Shown in pieces: positions 38,598-46,733 of a DNA stretch of 64,000 nt. The notes beneath the pieces are model-generated. The model ran no database searches. It was given only the letters and a program-made list of their open reading frames with translations, and was not told where the DNA came from. Numbering within the stretch: position 1 is the stretch's first letter; each line of letters starts with the position of its first letter. The position numbers were made by a program, and so were the translations under genes. This DNA is from Silanimonas lenta DSM 16282 (GTDB taxonomy: Bacteria; Pseudomonadota; Gammaproteobacteria; Xanthomonadales; Xanthomonadaceae): the NCBI RefSeq assembly GCF_000429065.1, contig NZ_KE386844.1, positions 124,001-188,000 on the forward strand, in the 5' to 3' direction.

Positions 38598-39341
38598 GTG
38601 CCTTCTCCCGCCCCCCAGAACCGCCGCTTCCTGATCCTCGAGACCGGCCGCCCGCTGCCCAGCCTGCGGCGGCATGGCGACTTCACCCACTGGATCCGCA
38701 CGGCAGCCGGCCTCGGGCGCCACGAGGTCGAGGTGGTGCCGGTGCTGGAGGGCCGGCAGCCGCCCGATCCCGGCCCCTTCGCCGGAGTGCTGGTCACCGG
38801 CTCGGCGGCCATGGTCACCCATCGCGAGCCCTGGTCCGAGGCCACCGCCGGCTGGCTGCGCGAGGCCGCCCACGCCGGCCTGCCGATGCTCGGCATCTGC
38901 TACGGCCACCAGCTGATCGCCCATGCCCTCGGCGGCACCGTGGCCGACAACCCGCGCGGCCGCGAGATGGGCACGGTCGCCGTGGAGCTGCACGACAGCG
39001 CCCGCGAGGACCCGCTGTTCCGCGGCCTGCCCTCACGCTTCCCGGCCCAGGCCACCCATCTGCAGACCGTGCTCGCCCCGCCGGAGGGCGCCGTGGTGCT
39101 GGCGCGCTCGGCGCTCGACGACTGCCAGGCCTACCGCTGGCGTGAACACGCCTGGGGCCTGCAGTTCCACCCGGAGTTCAGCACCGCCCATATGCACGGC
39201 TATGTCGCCGCCCGGCGCGAGGCCCTGCAGCGCGAGGGCCACTGCCACCACCGCATCGCCGCCGGCATCCGTCCGGCGCCGCTGGCACGGCGGGTGCTGC
39301 AACGCTTCGTGCGCCACGCCCGGGCGCAGCGCCACCGCTGA
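38598..39341 (+). CDS. Class I glutamine amidotransferase domain protein (GMP synthase-like)
   Basis: 247 residues from GTG 38598. The frame extends farther upstream but overlaps glyQ; the GTG is chosen because it begins just before the conserved [11 protein letters not shown] strand. The triad is complete: the nucleophile in [11 protein letters not shown] and the His/Glu of LQFHPEFS. No synthetase domain is attached, so it is a stand-alone amidotransferase-like protein of the type often annotated as GMP synthase-like. It could be a glutamine hydrolase for an unknown partner or a gamma-glutamyl hydrolase-like enzyme. It is divergent from glyQ, sharing a 40-base promoter region. Confidence 0.88.
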   Translation: MPSPAPQNRRFLILETGRPLPSLRRHGDFTHWIRTAAGLGRHEVEVVPVLEGRQPPDPGPFAGVLVTGSAAMVTHREPWSEATAGWLREAAHAGLPMLGICYGHQLIAHALGGTVADNPRGREMGTVAVELHDSAREDPLFRGLPSRFPAQATHLQTVLAPPEGAVVLARSALDDCQAYRWREHAWGLQFHPEFSTAHMHGYVAARREALQREGHCHHRIAAGIRPAPLARRVLQRFVRHARAQRHR

Positions 39342-39395
39342 CATCCCACCCGGCCTACACTTCGCCGGCGTTCTCCCTACAGGCTTCCTCGCATC

Positions 39396-40352
39396 ATGGA
39401 CATCCGCTGGGCCGGTTTCATCGCTCCCTTCCGCTGGCTGCTCGCCGCCATCGACGTCGGCCGCCACCAGCCCGCCGTCGTGCTGGGCGCCATCGCCACC
39501 ACCGTCTTCGTCGGCTTCCTGCCCTCGCTGCCGCAGTCGCTGGTGGGCCTCTTCGGTGGCCAGCCGGGCATGGCGCTCGGCCTGCTCACCCAGGCCCTGG
39601 CCTTCGTGGTGGCCCTGCTGGTCTCGCCGGTGCTGCGGGCCGGGGTATTCCGCATCATGGACCGCGCCGAGCGCGGCCAGCCGGTGGCGCAGCCGATGCT
39701 GCTCGAAGGCTTCCGCGACGGCAGCTTCCGGCCGCTGGTGCTGCTCACCGCCATGGGTTTCGGCCTTTATGCCCTGCTGTTCGTGGCCATGGTGCTGGTG
39801 GCGGCCGCCGTCACCGACGCCGGCAGCCTCGAGGCCCTGCGCGTCTGGGCCGAGCAGCTCATGGCCCTGCAGGCGCAGGCCGAAGCAGGAAAGCCCATCC
39901 CGCCCGAGCAGTTCCCCGCCCCGCCGGAAGGCCTCGCCTCGCTAGTGGCCGTGCTGTTCGCCTTCGCCCCGCTCTGGGGCTTCGTCATGCTCGGCACGCT
40001 CTGGGGACTGATCGGCGTGGCCCTGCGCGGCCATGCGCCAGTGGCCGCCCTACTGCAGGGCCTGCGCGCCGTGTTTCTCAACGCCCTGCCCCTGCTGGCG
40101 CTGGTAACCGTGCTATTCCTGCCCGCGATGCTGCTCTTCTTCCTGCTCGGCCTGCTGTTCGGCGGCCTCATGGCCCTGTTCATGCTGCTCGGCCCGGTGC
40201 TGGGGCAACTGCTCGCGCTGGCGCTGATGCTGGCCATCGCCGTGGTGCTGACGGCGATCTTCTACGGCTTCGTGCTGGCCGGCTGGCGCGCCACCTGCGA
40301 TGGCGGCGAGCTGCCGCCCGCGGACGCGGAGGAAGGCCGCTTCGTGGCCTGA
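39396..40352 (+). CDS. Multipass membrane protein of unknown function
   Basis: 318 residues with six or seven hydrophobic segments, among them AVVLGAIATTVFVGFL, LTQALAFVVALLVSPVL, VAVLFAFAPLWGFVMLG and a long Leu/Met-rich pair near the C terminus (LPAMLLFFLLGLLFGGLMAL). A soluble loop rich in Gln/Glu/Pro lies near 155-180. The even spacing of paired spans resembles the BPSS1780-type family of uncharacterised membrane proteins, but I cannot name a function. TACACT (39356-39361) is a plausible -10 box, giving a leader of about 30 bases. It converges on the CPBP protease gene with six bases between. Confidence 0.75.
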   Translation: MDIRWAGFIAPFRWLLAAIDVGRHQPAVVLGAIATTVFVGFLPSLPQSLVGLFGGQPGMALGLLTQALAFVVALLVSPVLRAGVFRIMDRAERGQPVAQPMLLEGFRDGSFRPLVLLTAMGFGLYALLFVAMVLVAAAVTDAGSLEALRVWAEQLMALQAQAEAGKPIPPEQFPAPPEGLASLVAVLFAFAPLWGFVMLGTLWGLIGVALRGHAPVAALLQGLRAVFLNALPLLALVTVLFLPAMLLFFLLGLLFGGLMALFMLLGPVLGQLLALALMLAIAVVLTAIFYGFVLAGWRATCDGGELPPADAEEGRFVA

Positions 40353-40358
40353 GGCGCA

Positions 40359-41321
40359 TCACCCCGCGAGAACCATCGCCATCGCGCCAAGATTGCTGAT
40401 GGCGTGGGCAAGGACACAAAGCCCCAGCGAACCGCTCCTGCGACGCACCCAAGTCAGCGCCAGGGAAATGCAGAACACGCCCGCAGCCTGAACCACCGCG
40501 ACCACGGCAGAGGCTCCGCCGCTGAACATGGCCGCCACCAGCCCGAGGTGCAGCAGGAGGAACAGTTCCGCAATCACGAGGTACGCAAGCCAGGCTGGAA
40601 GGCGCTTGAACAGGCGTTCGTGAAGCCAGCCCCGGAACATTGCCTCCTCGGGCAGCGCGGCGACGAGCGGCATCAGGTAGAACAGCGGTACGCCCGCCAT
40701 CGAGCCTGCCATGCCGCCCGCCAACGGCGCGGCGTGGCCCGGTGCCGGGCCAAGCCACAGGCTGCCGACGAAGACCACCACAACCGCACTCAAGAACGGC
40801 GCCAGCAGGAGCGGGACAACCCGCCAGCGGAGGCGGGCAAGGCTGCCCCACCCCCATCCTTCCGAGCTTGCCCGGACGAGCACGAGCGCTAGCAGAACGA
40901 ACGCCGAGATCGACAGGAGCACCCAACCGGCGCTGGCCCTGCGCTGCATATCCATCTCGATGCCGCTAGAAGCCGTGTCCCAGCCGGAACGCTTCAAACC
41001 GACTTCGAGGCGACGAAGTCCTTGACCGTCCGCATCGACGGTAATGCAGCGAACGTCGTAGGCGCTCGGATTTGCGTTCCTCGCCAAGGGCTGGTTTTGA
41101 ACACCAGACCACTGGCACTCGAAACCTTGGCCTTCAAGCTCGAAGTACGACGGGGCCGTCTGCGGGGCATCGCTCCCGGCATACGCGGTGAAACGATAGG
41201 CCACGTCGTACTGGTCCGAGAGGACGACGGGAAGAAGGCCGATTGCCTGCAGCACCAGGGAAACAACCACGGCGGCAGCGATGCTGCCGCCCGTGGTCAA
41301 GACAGATCGAGAGCGCACCAC
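40359..41321 (-). CDS. CPBP family intramembrane glutamic protease with N-terminal extracytoplasmic domain
   Basis: 320 residues from GTG 41321; a second GTG follows at once. Residues 10-35 form a first membrane span. About 100 residues with two Cys (FECQW, DVRCIT) follow and would lie outside the membrane; they match no domain I know. From about 130 come several spans carrying the CPBP/Abi motifs: EEAMFRGWLHERL (catalytic Glu pair and Arg), LFLLLHLG (His) and HAISN (His/Asn). CPBP proteases include Rce1-type prenyl-protein proteases, bacteriocin-processing and self-immunity proteins. Two sampled lines are 62% and 57% G+C, against 80% in the adjacent RDD gene, which suggests a different origin. 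Confidence 0.88.
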   Translation of the reverse strand: MVRSRSVLTTGGSIAAAVVVSLVLQAIGLLPVVLSDQYDVAYRFTAYAGSDAPQTAPSYFELEGQGFECQWSGVQNQPLARNANPSAYDVRCITVDADGQGLRRLEVGLKRSGWDTASSGIEMDMQRRASAGWVLLSISAFVLLALVLVRASSEGWGWGSLARLRWRVVPLLLAPFLSAVVVVFVGSLWLGPAPGHAAPLAGGMAGSMAGVPLFYLMPLVAALPEEAMFRGWLHERLFKRLPAWLAYLVIAELFLLLHLGLVAAMFSGGASAVVAVVQAAGVFCISLALTWVRRRSGSLGLCVLAHAISNLGAMAMVLAG

Positions 41322-41367
41322 GGCGACTACTCGGGGCTCTTCGCCATACAGGGGAATCCAGGATCAC

Positions 41368-42021
41368 CTAGAGCCCGAGAACCAACAGCGCCTGCAGGAA
41401 CACCCAGGCCACCCATGAAAGCAGGGCGCACACGGCAAGGCCCTGCAGCCCGAGCCAGAGCCCGGCCCAGCGCGGCCAGTGCCCCCCGTCCACGCGGGTG
41501 CCGGCCACGAGGTCGTGGAGGGCACGGCCATCGGCGCGGAACAGCACCAGGGCATGGCCGAGGTGCAGTAGGAGCCAGCTCGGGGCGGCGGCCAGGAAGC
41601 GCAGCAGCAGGCGCAACAGCGGCACCCGCCCGCCGTCGGCCCCCACCACCCGCAGGCCGAAGGCCCGCTTGCCCGGGCTGGCCTGCCAGGGCGAGGCCTC
41701 GAAGCCGACGAACCACAGCGCGAACACGGCGACGGCGGCGAGTACCGCACCCAGCACGCCGGCGGCGATGCCCGCCGTTCCCGTGGCGAGAGCCTCGCGG
41801 AACACCGCGTCCTCGCGCAGGGCGGCGGTCAGCGAGAGCAAGGCGAAATGGCCTTGCAGGAAGGCCCGTTCGATCGCTGCCTCGACGGCGCCCTGCAGTT
41901 CGGCATGCGCCGCCACGGCACGCATCGCTGGTCGCCACGCCGCCAGCGCGAGCAGCGGCGAGAGCAGCAGGAGGTCGAGGCTGTAGGCGGCGTAGCGCAC
42001 GCGGAAGGCCTGCGCGCTCAC
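41368..42021 (-). CDS. RDD family membrane protein
   Basis: 217 residues from GTG 42021, which overlaps the tatC stop (GTGA). Four hydrophobic segments and the family residues are seen: RYAAYSLDLLLLSPLLAL at the start (Arg and Asp), SPGKRAFGLRVVGADG in the middle and ALHDLVAGTRV near the end. RDD proteins are poorly defined; some act in Na+/H+ exchange or as small transport partners. Its overlap with tatC makes it the fourth gene of tatA-tatB-tatC. The function in this setting is unknown. Confidence 0.85.
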   Translation of the reverse strand: MSAQAFRVRYAAYSLDLLLLSPLLALAAWRPAMRAVAAHAELQGAVEAAIERAFLQGHFALLSLTAALREDAVFREALATGTAGIAAGVLGAVLAAVAVFALWFVGFEASPWQASPGKRAFGLRVVGADGGRVPLLRLLLRFLAAAPSWLLLHLGHALVLFRADGRALHDLVAGTRVDGGHWPRWAGLWLGLQGLAVCALLSWVAWVFLQALLVLGL

Positions 42022-42767
42022 CCGGCGGCCTCCTCCGCGCGTGGGCGCACCAAGAGTCGCCCGACCACCAATCCTGCCTCGTAGAGCAGCCACATCGGCA
42101 GCATCAGCAAGACCATCGAGAGGCCGTCGGGCGGGGTGAGCAGGGCGGCGAGGATGGCGATGGCGACGATGACGTAGCCGCGCCACTCGGAGAGCTGCGC
42201 CGGCGTGACCCAGCCCAGCATCATCGCCACCAGCACCGCTACCGGCACCTCGAAGGCGATGCCGGAGGCCAGGCCCATGACCAGCACGAAGCTGAGGTAG
42301 GCGCTGATGTCGGTGGTCATCACCACGCCCTCGGGCACGGTGGTGGTGAGGAAGGCGAACATCGCCGGCAGCAGCACGAAGTAGGCGAAGGCAAGCCCGA
42401 GGTAGAACAGCAGCACCGAGGCCAGCAGCAGGGGCAGCGCGAGCCGCTTCTCGTGGCGGTAGAGCCCGGGGGCGACGAAGGCCCAGGCCTGATAGAGCAT
42501 GACCGGCGCGGCGAGCAGCAGGGCGACGAAGAGAGCCAGCTTCATCGGCGCGAAGAAGGGCGAGGCAACATCGATGGCGACCAGGCTTCCGCCTTCCGGC
42601 AGGTAGCGCAGCAAGGGCGCGGCAAGCTTTGCGTAGAGCGTGTTGGCGAAGGGCAAGAGGCCGAGGAAGGCCAGGGCCAGGGCCAGCAGCGCCCGCATCA
42701 GGCGCAGGCGCAGCTCCAGCAGGTGAGCCATCAGGCCCTCGCCAGGCGGCGGGCTCTCCTCGCTCAT
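42018..42767 (-). CDS. tatC: Sec-independent protein translocase, TatC
   Basis: 249 residues with six spans (E. coli has 258). MAHLLELRLRLMRAL near the N terminus and LYRHEKRLALPLLLASV with the following FYLGLAFAYFVLLP are TatC signatures; the conserved Glu after the third span and ITPPDGLSMVLLMLP-like LTPPDGLSM are present. TatC is the receptor for twin-arginine signal peptides in the inner membrane. It overlaps tatB and the RDD gene by four bases each. The TRAP-type lipoprotein at 9865 in this window is a likely client. Confidence 0.97.
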   Translation of the reverse strand: MSEESPPPGEGLMAHLLELRLRLMRALLALALAFLGLLPFANTLYAKLAAPLLRYLPEGGSLVAIDVASPFFAPMKLALFVALLLAAPVMLYQAWAFVAPGLYRHEKRLALPLLLASVLLFYLGLAFAYFVLLPAMFAFLTTTVPEGVVMTTDISAYLSFVLVMGLASGIAFEVPVAVLVAMMLGWVTPAQLSEWRGYVIVAIAILAALLTPPDGLSMVLLMLPMWLLYEAGLVVGRLLVRPRAEEAAG

Positions 42768-43144
42768 GGCGCGGAGCTGCCGGGCGGATCGCGCGGCGGC
42801 ACGGCCGGGGGCACGGCTCTGGTCGCCTCAGCGGAAGGCGCGGAGAGCGGGGGCGCCGCTTCCGGGTCCCCGGTGCCACGGGCTGCCTGCATGGCCTCCC
42901 GGGCCTCGGCCTCGAGAGCGGCAGCGGCCTCGCGGATGGCGCGGCGCTCGGCCTCCAGCGTGGCCTTCAGTTCCTCGGCGGCGATCTCGCGCTCGAACTC
43001 GGCCTTCACTGCGTACCACTGGGCGCGGCCCTTGCGCACCCAGAGGCCGGCGAAGCGGGCCACCTTGGGCAGGCGCTCGGGCCCGAGCACCACCAGCGCG
43101 ATCACGCCGATCAGCCCGATCTCGACCCAGCCCAGCTCGAACAT
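42764..43144 (-). CDS. tatB: Sec-independent protein translocase, TatB
   Basis: 126 residues. One N-terminal span with MFELGWVEIGLIGVIALVV, then the hinge LGPERLPKVAR and a long amphipathic helix (AVKAEFEREIAAEELKATLE), followed by a Pro/Ala-rich tail. FELGWVEI-like start and LGPERLP are diagnostic of TatB as opposed to TatA. It pairs with TatC to bind substrates. It begins 16 bases after tatA stops, and its stop overlaps the tatC start. Confidence 0.96.
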   Translation of the reverse strand: MFELGWVEIGLIGVIALVVLGPERLPKVARFAGLWVRKGRAQWYAVKAEFEREIAAEELKATLEAERRAIREAAAALEAEAREAMQAARGTGDPEAAPPLSAPSAEATRAVPPAVPPRDPPGSSAP

Positions 43145-43160
43145 GGCGGCGGCCCGCCGC

Positions 43161-43376
43161 TCAGCGGTCCTGGCGCTCGCGGTCGGCGGCGCCCTCGCCC
43201 TCGCGCGACTGCGCCGGCGGGTCGAGCCTGGCCGGCTCGTCGGCGGCCTCGCGCATGCCCTTCTTGAAGCTCTGGATGGCCTTGCCAAGATCGCCGCCGG
43301 CGCTGATCAGGCGCTTGGTGCCGAACACGATCAGCACGATCAGCAGGATGATGACGAGTTCGCGGAAACCCAACAT
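43161..43376 (-). CDS. tatA: Sec-independent protein translocase, TatA
   Basis: 71 residues. One span ([18 protein letters not shown]), the conserved FGTKRL hinge and the amphipathic helix [13 protein letters not shown], then a charged tail. TatA polymerises to form the translocation path. GGAG lies about eight bases before the ATG, and TATCCT (43407-43402) about 25 bases upstream may be the -10 box of the tatA-tatB-tatC-RDD unit. Confidence 0.96.
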   Translation of the reverse strand: MLGFRELVIILLIVLIVFGTKRLISAGGDLGKAIQSFKKGMREAADEPARLDPPAQSREGEGAADRERQDR

Positions 43377-43401
43377 GGCCGTGCTCCGAAATCGGGCGCC
43401 A

Positions 43402-43407
43402 AGGATA
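43402..43407 (-). promoter_or_regulatory. Candidate -10 box of the tat operon
   Basis: TATCCT on the minus strand, 25 bases before the tatA start, in the same CTATCCTTG context as the pepN element at 16570-16575. A conventional Shine-Dalgarno (GGAG) lies between it and the start. Confidence 0.35.
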
Positions 43408-43463
43408 GCAGGCGGAACGCCACCCGCCCGCCGCGCGGGCGGCGGCGCAGCGGGCGGCGACCT

Positions 43464-44144
43464 TCAGCGCGCCGCCTGGGCGGCCGCCTCCTCGAGGCGG
43501 TCGCGGAAGGCCACCACCGCGTCCACCTGCGGCCGGGCGCGGTTCTCGAGAATCATCCGGGCGGTCACGTCGCGGCCATACACGCGGCGGTTGGCGCGGT
43601 TGTCGATGGCGATCACCGCGCCGTCGAGGGCGATGCCGGCGAACAGGCCGCGGGCGCGCGAGTAGCTGTAGATCTCGGCCTGCAGGCGACCATCGGTGCT
43701 GGCCTGGGCATTGCGGCCCACCGGGCCGGCGGCCACCGCGGCATCGGCGCCGAGAGTGAACTTGCCATTCACGATGTTCTCCACGCCGCGGCGGGTGCGG
43801 AAGACCAGCACCACGTCGGCCGACTGCACGCCGGCCTGGAAACCGATGCTGCCGCCGCCGAGGGTGATGAAGCTGGGGTTCGACCAGGTGCCGTCGCGGC
43901 CGCGCACGGCCAGCAGGCCCTTGCCGCCGCGGCCGCCGAAGCCGAGGCCGGCCTTGATCACGTCGGGCAGCACGGCGATCGCCTCGGCCTCGCGCAGCAG
44001 GCGCTCGGGGATGGATTCCTCGGGGATGCGCAGGATCTCGGCCAGCACGCGCGAGGCATTCTCGGCGCGCTCGGCCTCGCGCTGCTGGGCCTGGGCGGCG
44101 AAGGGAAGCAGGAGGGCGAGCAGGGCGGTGAGGGCGAGTCGCAT
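43464..44144 (-). CDS. SYLF-domain (YSC84-like) lipid-binding protein, secreted
   Basis: 226 residues from ATG 44144, with AAGGAG as ribosome-binding site seven bases upstream. The signal peptide (MRLALTALLALLLPFAAQAQ) ends near residue 20. The remainder is the SYLF domain: AIAVLPDVIKAGLGFGGRGGKG, quoted in part as DVIKAGLGFGGRGGKG, SFITLGGGSIGFQAGVQS, DVVLVF and YSYSRARGLFAGIALDGAVI. The eukaryotic domain binds phosphoinositides; bacterial members are periplasmic and their role is uncertain. It is divergent from hemH across 118 bases. Confidence 0.92.
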   Translation of the reverse strand: MRLALTALLALLLPFAAQAQQREAERAENASRVLAEILRIPEESIPERLLREAEAIAVLPDVIKAGLGFGGRGGKGLLAVRGRDGTWSNPSFITLGGGSIGFQAGVQSADVVLVFRTRRGVENIVNGKFTLGADAAVAAGPVGRNAQASTDGRLQAEIYSYSRARGLFAGIALDGAVIAIDNRANRRVYGRDVTARMILENRARPQVDAVVAFRDRLEEAAAQAAR

Positions 44145-44262
44145 GGGGCGCTCCTTCGTCTGGGATCGTTCGGAGTGTCGGCGCCGGCGTTTGAGCGCCG
44201 GATGAATCTGCCGTGACACGGGCCCCATGATAATGCCCGGCCTTCCCACGCCGGTCCCGCGC

Positions 44263-45276
44263 ATGCACACCGCTTTCCATCCGCCCGCCGCCACCGACCG
44301 AAGCCGCACCGGCGTGCTGCTGGTCAACCTCGGCACCCCCGACGCGCCCACCCGCGGCGCGGTGCGGCGCTACCTGGCCGAGTTCCTGCACGACCACCGG
44401 GTGGTCGATCTCACGCGCTGGATCTGGTGCCCGGTGCTGCACTTCCTCATCCTGCCGCTGCGCTCGGGCAAGGTGGCGCATGCCTATGCCAGCATCTGGG
44501 GCGAGGACGGCTCGCCCCTGCTGGCCCTCTCGCGGCAGCTCGCCGAGGGCGTGGCCTCGGCCCTGCCGGAGGTGGAGCTGCGGCTGGCCATGCGCTACGG
44601 CAATCCCTCCGTGCCGGCCATGCTGCGCGAACTGGAGGCCGCAGGCTGCGGCCGCATCGTGGTGCTGCCGCTCTACCCGCAGTACTCGGCCAGTACCACC
44701 GCCTCCAGCCACGATGCGGTGATGCGCGAGCTGCTGCGCTGGCGTTGCCAGCCCGAGCTGGTGCTGCTGCAGGACTACCACCGGGACCCCGCCTGGGTGG
44801 CGGCGGTGGCGGAGAGCGTGCGCGCACACTGGGCCGCGCAGGGCCGGGGCGACCGCCTGCTGATGAGCTTCCACGGCCTGCCGCAGCGCTTCGTGGCGAA
44901 GGGCGACCCCTACGCCGCGCAGTGCCGCGCCAGCGCCGAGGCGATTGCCGCGGCGCTGGACCTGCGCGAGGGCGAGTGGGCGATGAGCTACCAGTCGCGC
45001 TTCGGCCGCGAGCCCTGGCTGCAGCCCTATACCGACCAGACCCTCGAGGCCTGGGGCCGCGAGCGGGCCGGGGTGGTGGACGTGCTCTGCCCCGGCTTCG
45101 CCGTGGACTGCCTGGAGACCCTGGAGGAGATCGCGGTGCAGAACCGGAAGGCCTACCAGGCCGCCGGCGGCACCGCCCTACGCTACATCCCGGCCCTGAA
45201 CGCGCAGCCGGCCCACGTGGCGGCCCTGGCCGGCCTGCTGCGGCCGCATCTCGCCCGGCCGGGCGGCGGCGGATGA
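44263..45276 (+). CDS. hemH: Ferrochelatase, HemH
   Basis: 337 residues from ATG 44263. In-frame ATGs at 44227 and 44233 would add a Pro-rich tail, but a -10-like GATAAT at 44229-44234 argues that transcription begins after them. The protein has GVLLVNLGTPDAPT, LRYGNPS-like MRYGNPSVP, VVLPLYPQYS and the active-site His in LLMSFHGLPQRF. It inserts Fe2+ into protoporphyrin IX, the last step of haem synthesis. The last bases overlap the ATG of the hydrolase gene (ATGA). Confidence 0.95.
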   Translation: MHTAFHPPAATDRSRTGVLLVNLGTPDAPTRGAVRRYLAEFLHDHRVVDLTRWIWCPVLHFLILPLRSGKVAHAYASIWGEDGSPLLALSRQLAEGVASALPEVELRLAMRYGNPSVPAMLRELEAAGCGRIVVLPLYPQYSASTTASSHDAVMRELLRWRCQPELVLLQDYHRDPAWVAAVAESVRAHWAAQGRGDRLLMSFHGLPQRFVAKGDPYAAQCRASAEAIAAALDLREGEWAMSYQSRFGREPWLQPYTDQTLEAWGRERAGVVDVLCPGFAVDCLETLEEIAVQNRKAYQAAGGTALRYIPALNAQPAHVAALAGLLRPHLARPGGGG

Positions 45277-46133
45277 GCGGGGCGCGCGAGATCCGGCTCC
45301 CCGGCGGTCGCGGCCCGCTGGCGGCGCTGCGTGCCGGCGATCCCGCAGGCCCGAAGCTGCTCGCCCTGCACGGCTGGCTGGACAATGCCGCCAGCTTCGA
45401 GCCGCTGTTCCCGGAGCTCGACGGCTTCGATCTCGTGGCCCTCGACCTGCCCGGCCACGGCGCCTCGGCGCACCGCGCCCCGGGCCACGACTACGCCTAC
45501 GTAGACTGGCTGCACGATGTGCTCGACGCCCTCGATGCGCTCGGCTGGGAGCGTGCCCACCTGCTCGGCCACTCGATGGGCGCCACCATCGCCAGCACCC
45601 TCGCCTCGGCCTGCCCGGCGCGGGTGGAACGGCTGGCCCTCATCGAAGGCCTGGGGCCGCTCGGGGCGCCCGCCGAAAGCGCCGGCGCCCGGCTGCGCGA
45701 GGCGGTGGCGGCCCGGCGGGACCTGCAGAGCAGGAACGGGGCGCCGCCGCGGGTGATCCCGGACCTCGCCACCGCAGTGCAGGCGCGCCTGCTGGCCACG
45801 CCGATGCGATACGCGGATGCCGAGCGCATCGTGCGGCGCAACCTGCGCCCGGTGGAGGGCGGCTTCGCCTGGCGCTCCGACCCGCGGCTGCGCCTGCCTT
45901 CCGCCCTGCGGCTCACCGAGGAAGGCATCCGGGCGGTACTCGCCGGCATCGAGGCCCCTACCCTGCTGATCGCCGCCACGCCGGCCCCACCCTATTTCAG
46001 CCCGGCCCAGCGCGCCGCCCGAGCGGCCTGCGTGCCCCGGATCGAAGTGCAGGCACTGGAGGGCGGCCACCACCTGCACATGGAGCGCGCTGCCGAGGTC
46101 GGGGCGCGGCTGCGGGCCTTCCTCGCCGGCTGA
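45273..46133 (+). CDS. Alpha/beta hydrolase (serine hydrolase-like)
   Basis: 286 residues. LLALHGWLDNAASFEPL is the oxyanion strand seen in serine hydrolase-like (SERHL/MEST-type) proteins; the nucleophile is in LGHSMGA and the His in LEGGHHLHME. A cap region lies at about 140-205. No signal peptide is present. The start overlaps the hemH stop by four bases, implying coupling, yet no link to haem is known for this family. Substrate unknown; esterase, dehalogenase or epoxide hydrolase activity are all possible. Confidence 0.9.
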   Translation: MSGAREIRLPGGRGPLAALRAGDPAGPKLLALHGWLDNAASFEPLFPELDGFDLVALDLPGHGASAHRAPGHDYAYVDWLHDVLDALDALGWERAHLLGHSMGATIASTLASACPARVERLALIEGLGPLGAPAESAGARLREAVAARRDLQSRNGAPPRVIPDLATAVQARLLATPMRYADAERIVRRNLRPVEGGFAWRSDPRLRLPSALRLTEEGIRAVLAGIEAPTLLIAATPAPPYFSPAQRAARAACVPRIEVQALEGGHHLHMERAAEVGARLRAFLAG

Positions 46134-46136
46134 GGC

Positions 46137-46682
46137 TCAGCGGTCCTTGGCCTGCACGAAGTGGCCGAGGTTCACCAGCACATGGCCGTCGGCATGGTCC
46201 TCGAACAGGTAGTTGGCATGCCGCCCGTCCTTCTTCCACACCAGCATGGTGCTGCCGTCCTGGCGGGTATCGAGTTCCCGGCTCCAGCCCTCGGCCCCCA
46301 TCCGGCGCTCGATGGCGGCCACGAGCTCGGCGGCGCGGCGTGCCGGCACCCGGCCAGCGATCGAGGTGCTGCCTTCGACGGTGAGCACCATGTCGAGCGC
46401 CAGGCCCTCGGGCAGGGCGACATCGGCGGGGAAATCGGCCGGCAGGCGGGCCTGCCCGCCCTGCTGCAGGGAGAAGGCCCGGCCGTCCTCGCCCACGCCG
46501 CGGATGCCGGCGCCCCCCTCGTCCACCTCGACATCGCGGGCGCCGGTGGCAGCCTCGATGGCCGCGGCCGTGGCCGTCTCGGCGGCCCGGTCCTCGGTCT
46601 TGCCGCAGGCGGCGGTGAACAGCAGGGAAGCGGCGGTGATCAGCAGCAGGCGGGTGGCAGCGGGAGTGAGCAGTCGGGGCAT
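46137..46682 (-). CDS. Putative lipoprotein of unknown function
   Basis: 181 residues. A signal peptide with lipobox LFTAACGK puts the lipidated Cys at 26. The mature protein begins with an Ala/Glu/Thr-rich stretch, then LPADFPADVALPEGLALDM and an alpha/beta segment ending HVLVNLGHFVQAKDR. No family is recognised. It is convergent with the hydrolase gene with three bases between. Context (haem genes and a metalloprotein) gives no clear role. Confidence 0.75.
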   Translation of the reverse strand: MPRLLTPAATRLLLITAASLLFTAACGKTEDRAAETATAAAIEAATGARDVEVDEGGAGIRGVGEDGRAFSLQQGGQARLPADFPADVALPEGLALDMVLTVEGSTSIAGRVPARRAAELVAAIERRMGAEGWSRELDTRQDGSTMLVWKKDGRHANYLFEDHADGHVLVNLGHFVQAKDR

Positions 46683-46733
46683 GGGGGCTTCCTCGGGGCA
46701 GGAGGGACGAGCGTAGCCGGGGCGGATGAACCT

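Noticed and set aside
38598-38600. Leaderless start for the amidotransferase using TATAGC at 38589-38594
   Set aside because: The hexamer ends only three bases before the GTG, too near for a transcription start at the codon; it may simply be the reverse face of the glyQ promoter.
41022-44216. 1064-residue plus-strand frame across the tat operon
   Set aside because: Antisense to tatABC, RDD, CPBP and SYLF genes; low-complexity translation.
44227-44262. Upstream ATGs (44227, 44233) as hemH start
   Set aside because: They give a Pro-rich tail absent from the family and overlap a GATAAT box; they remain possible but less likely than 44263.
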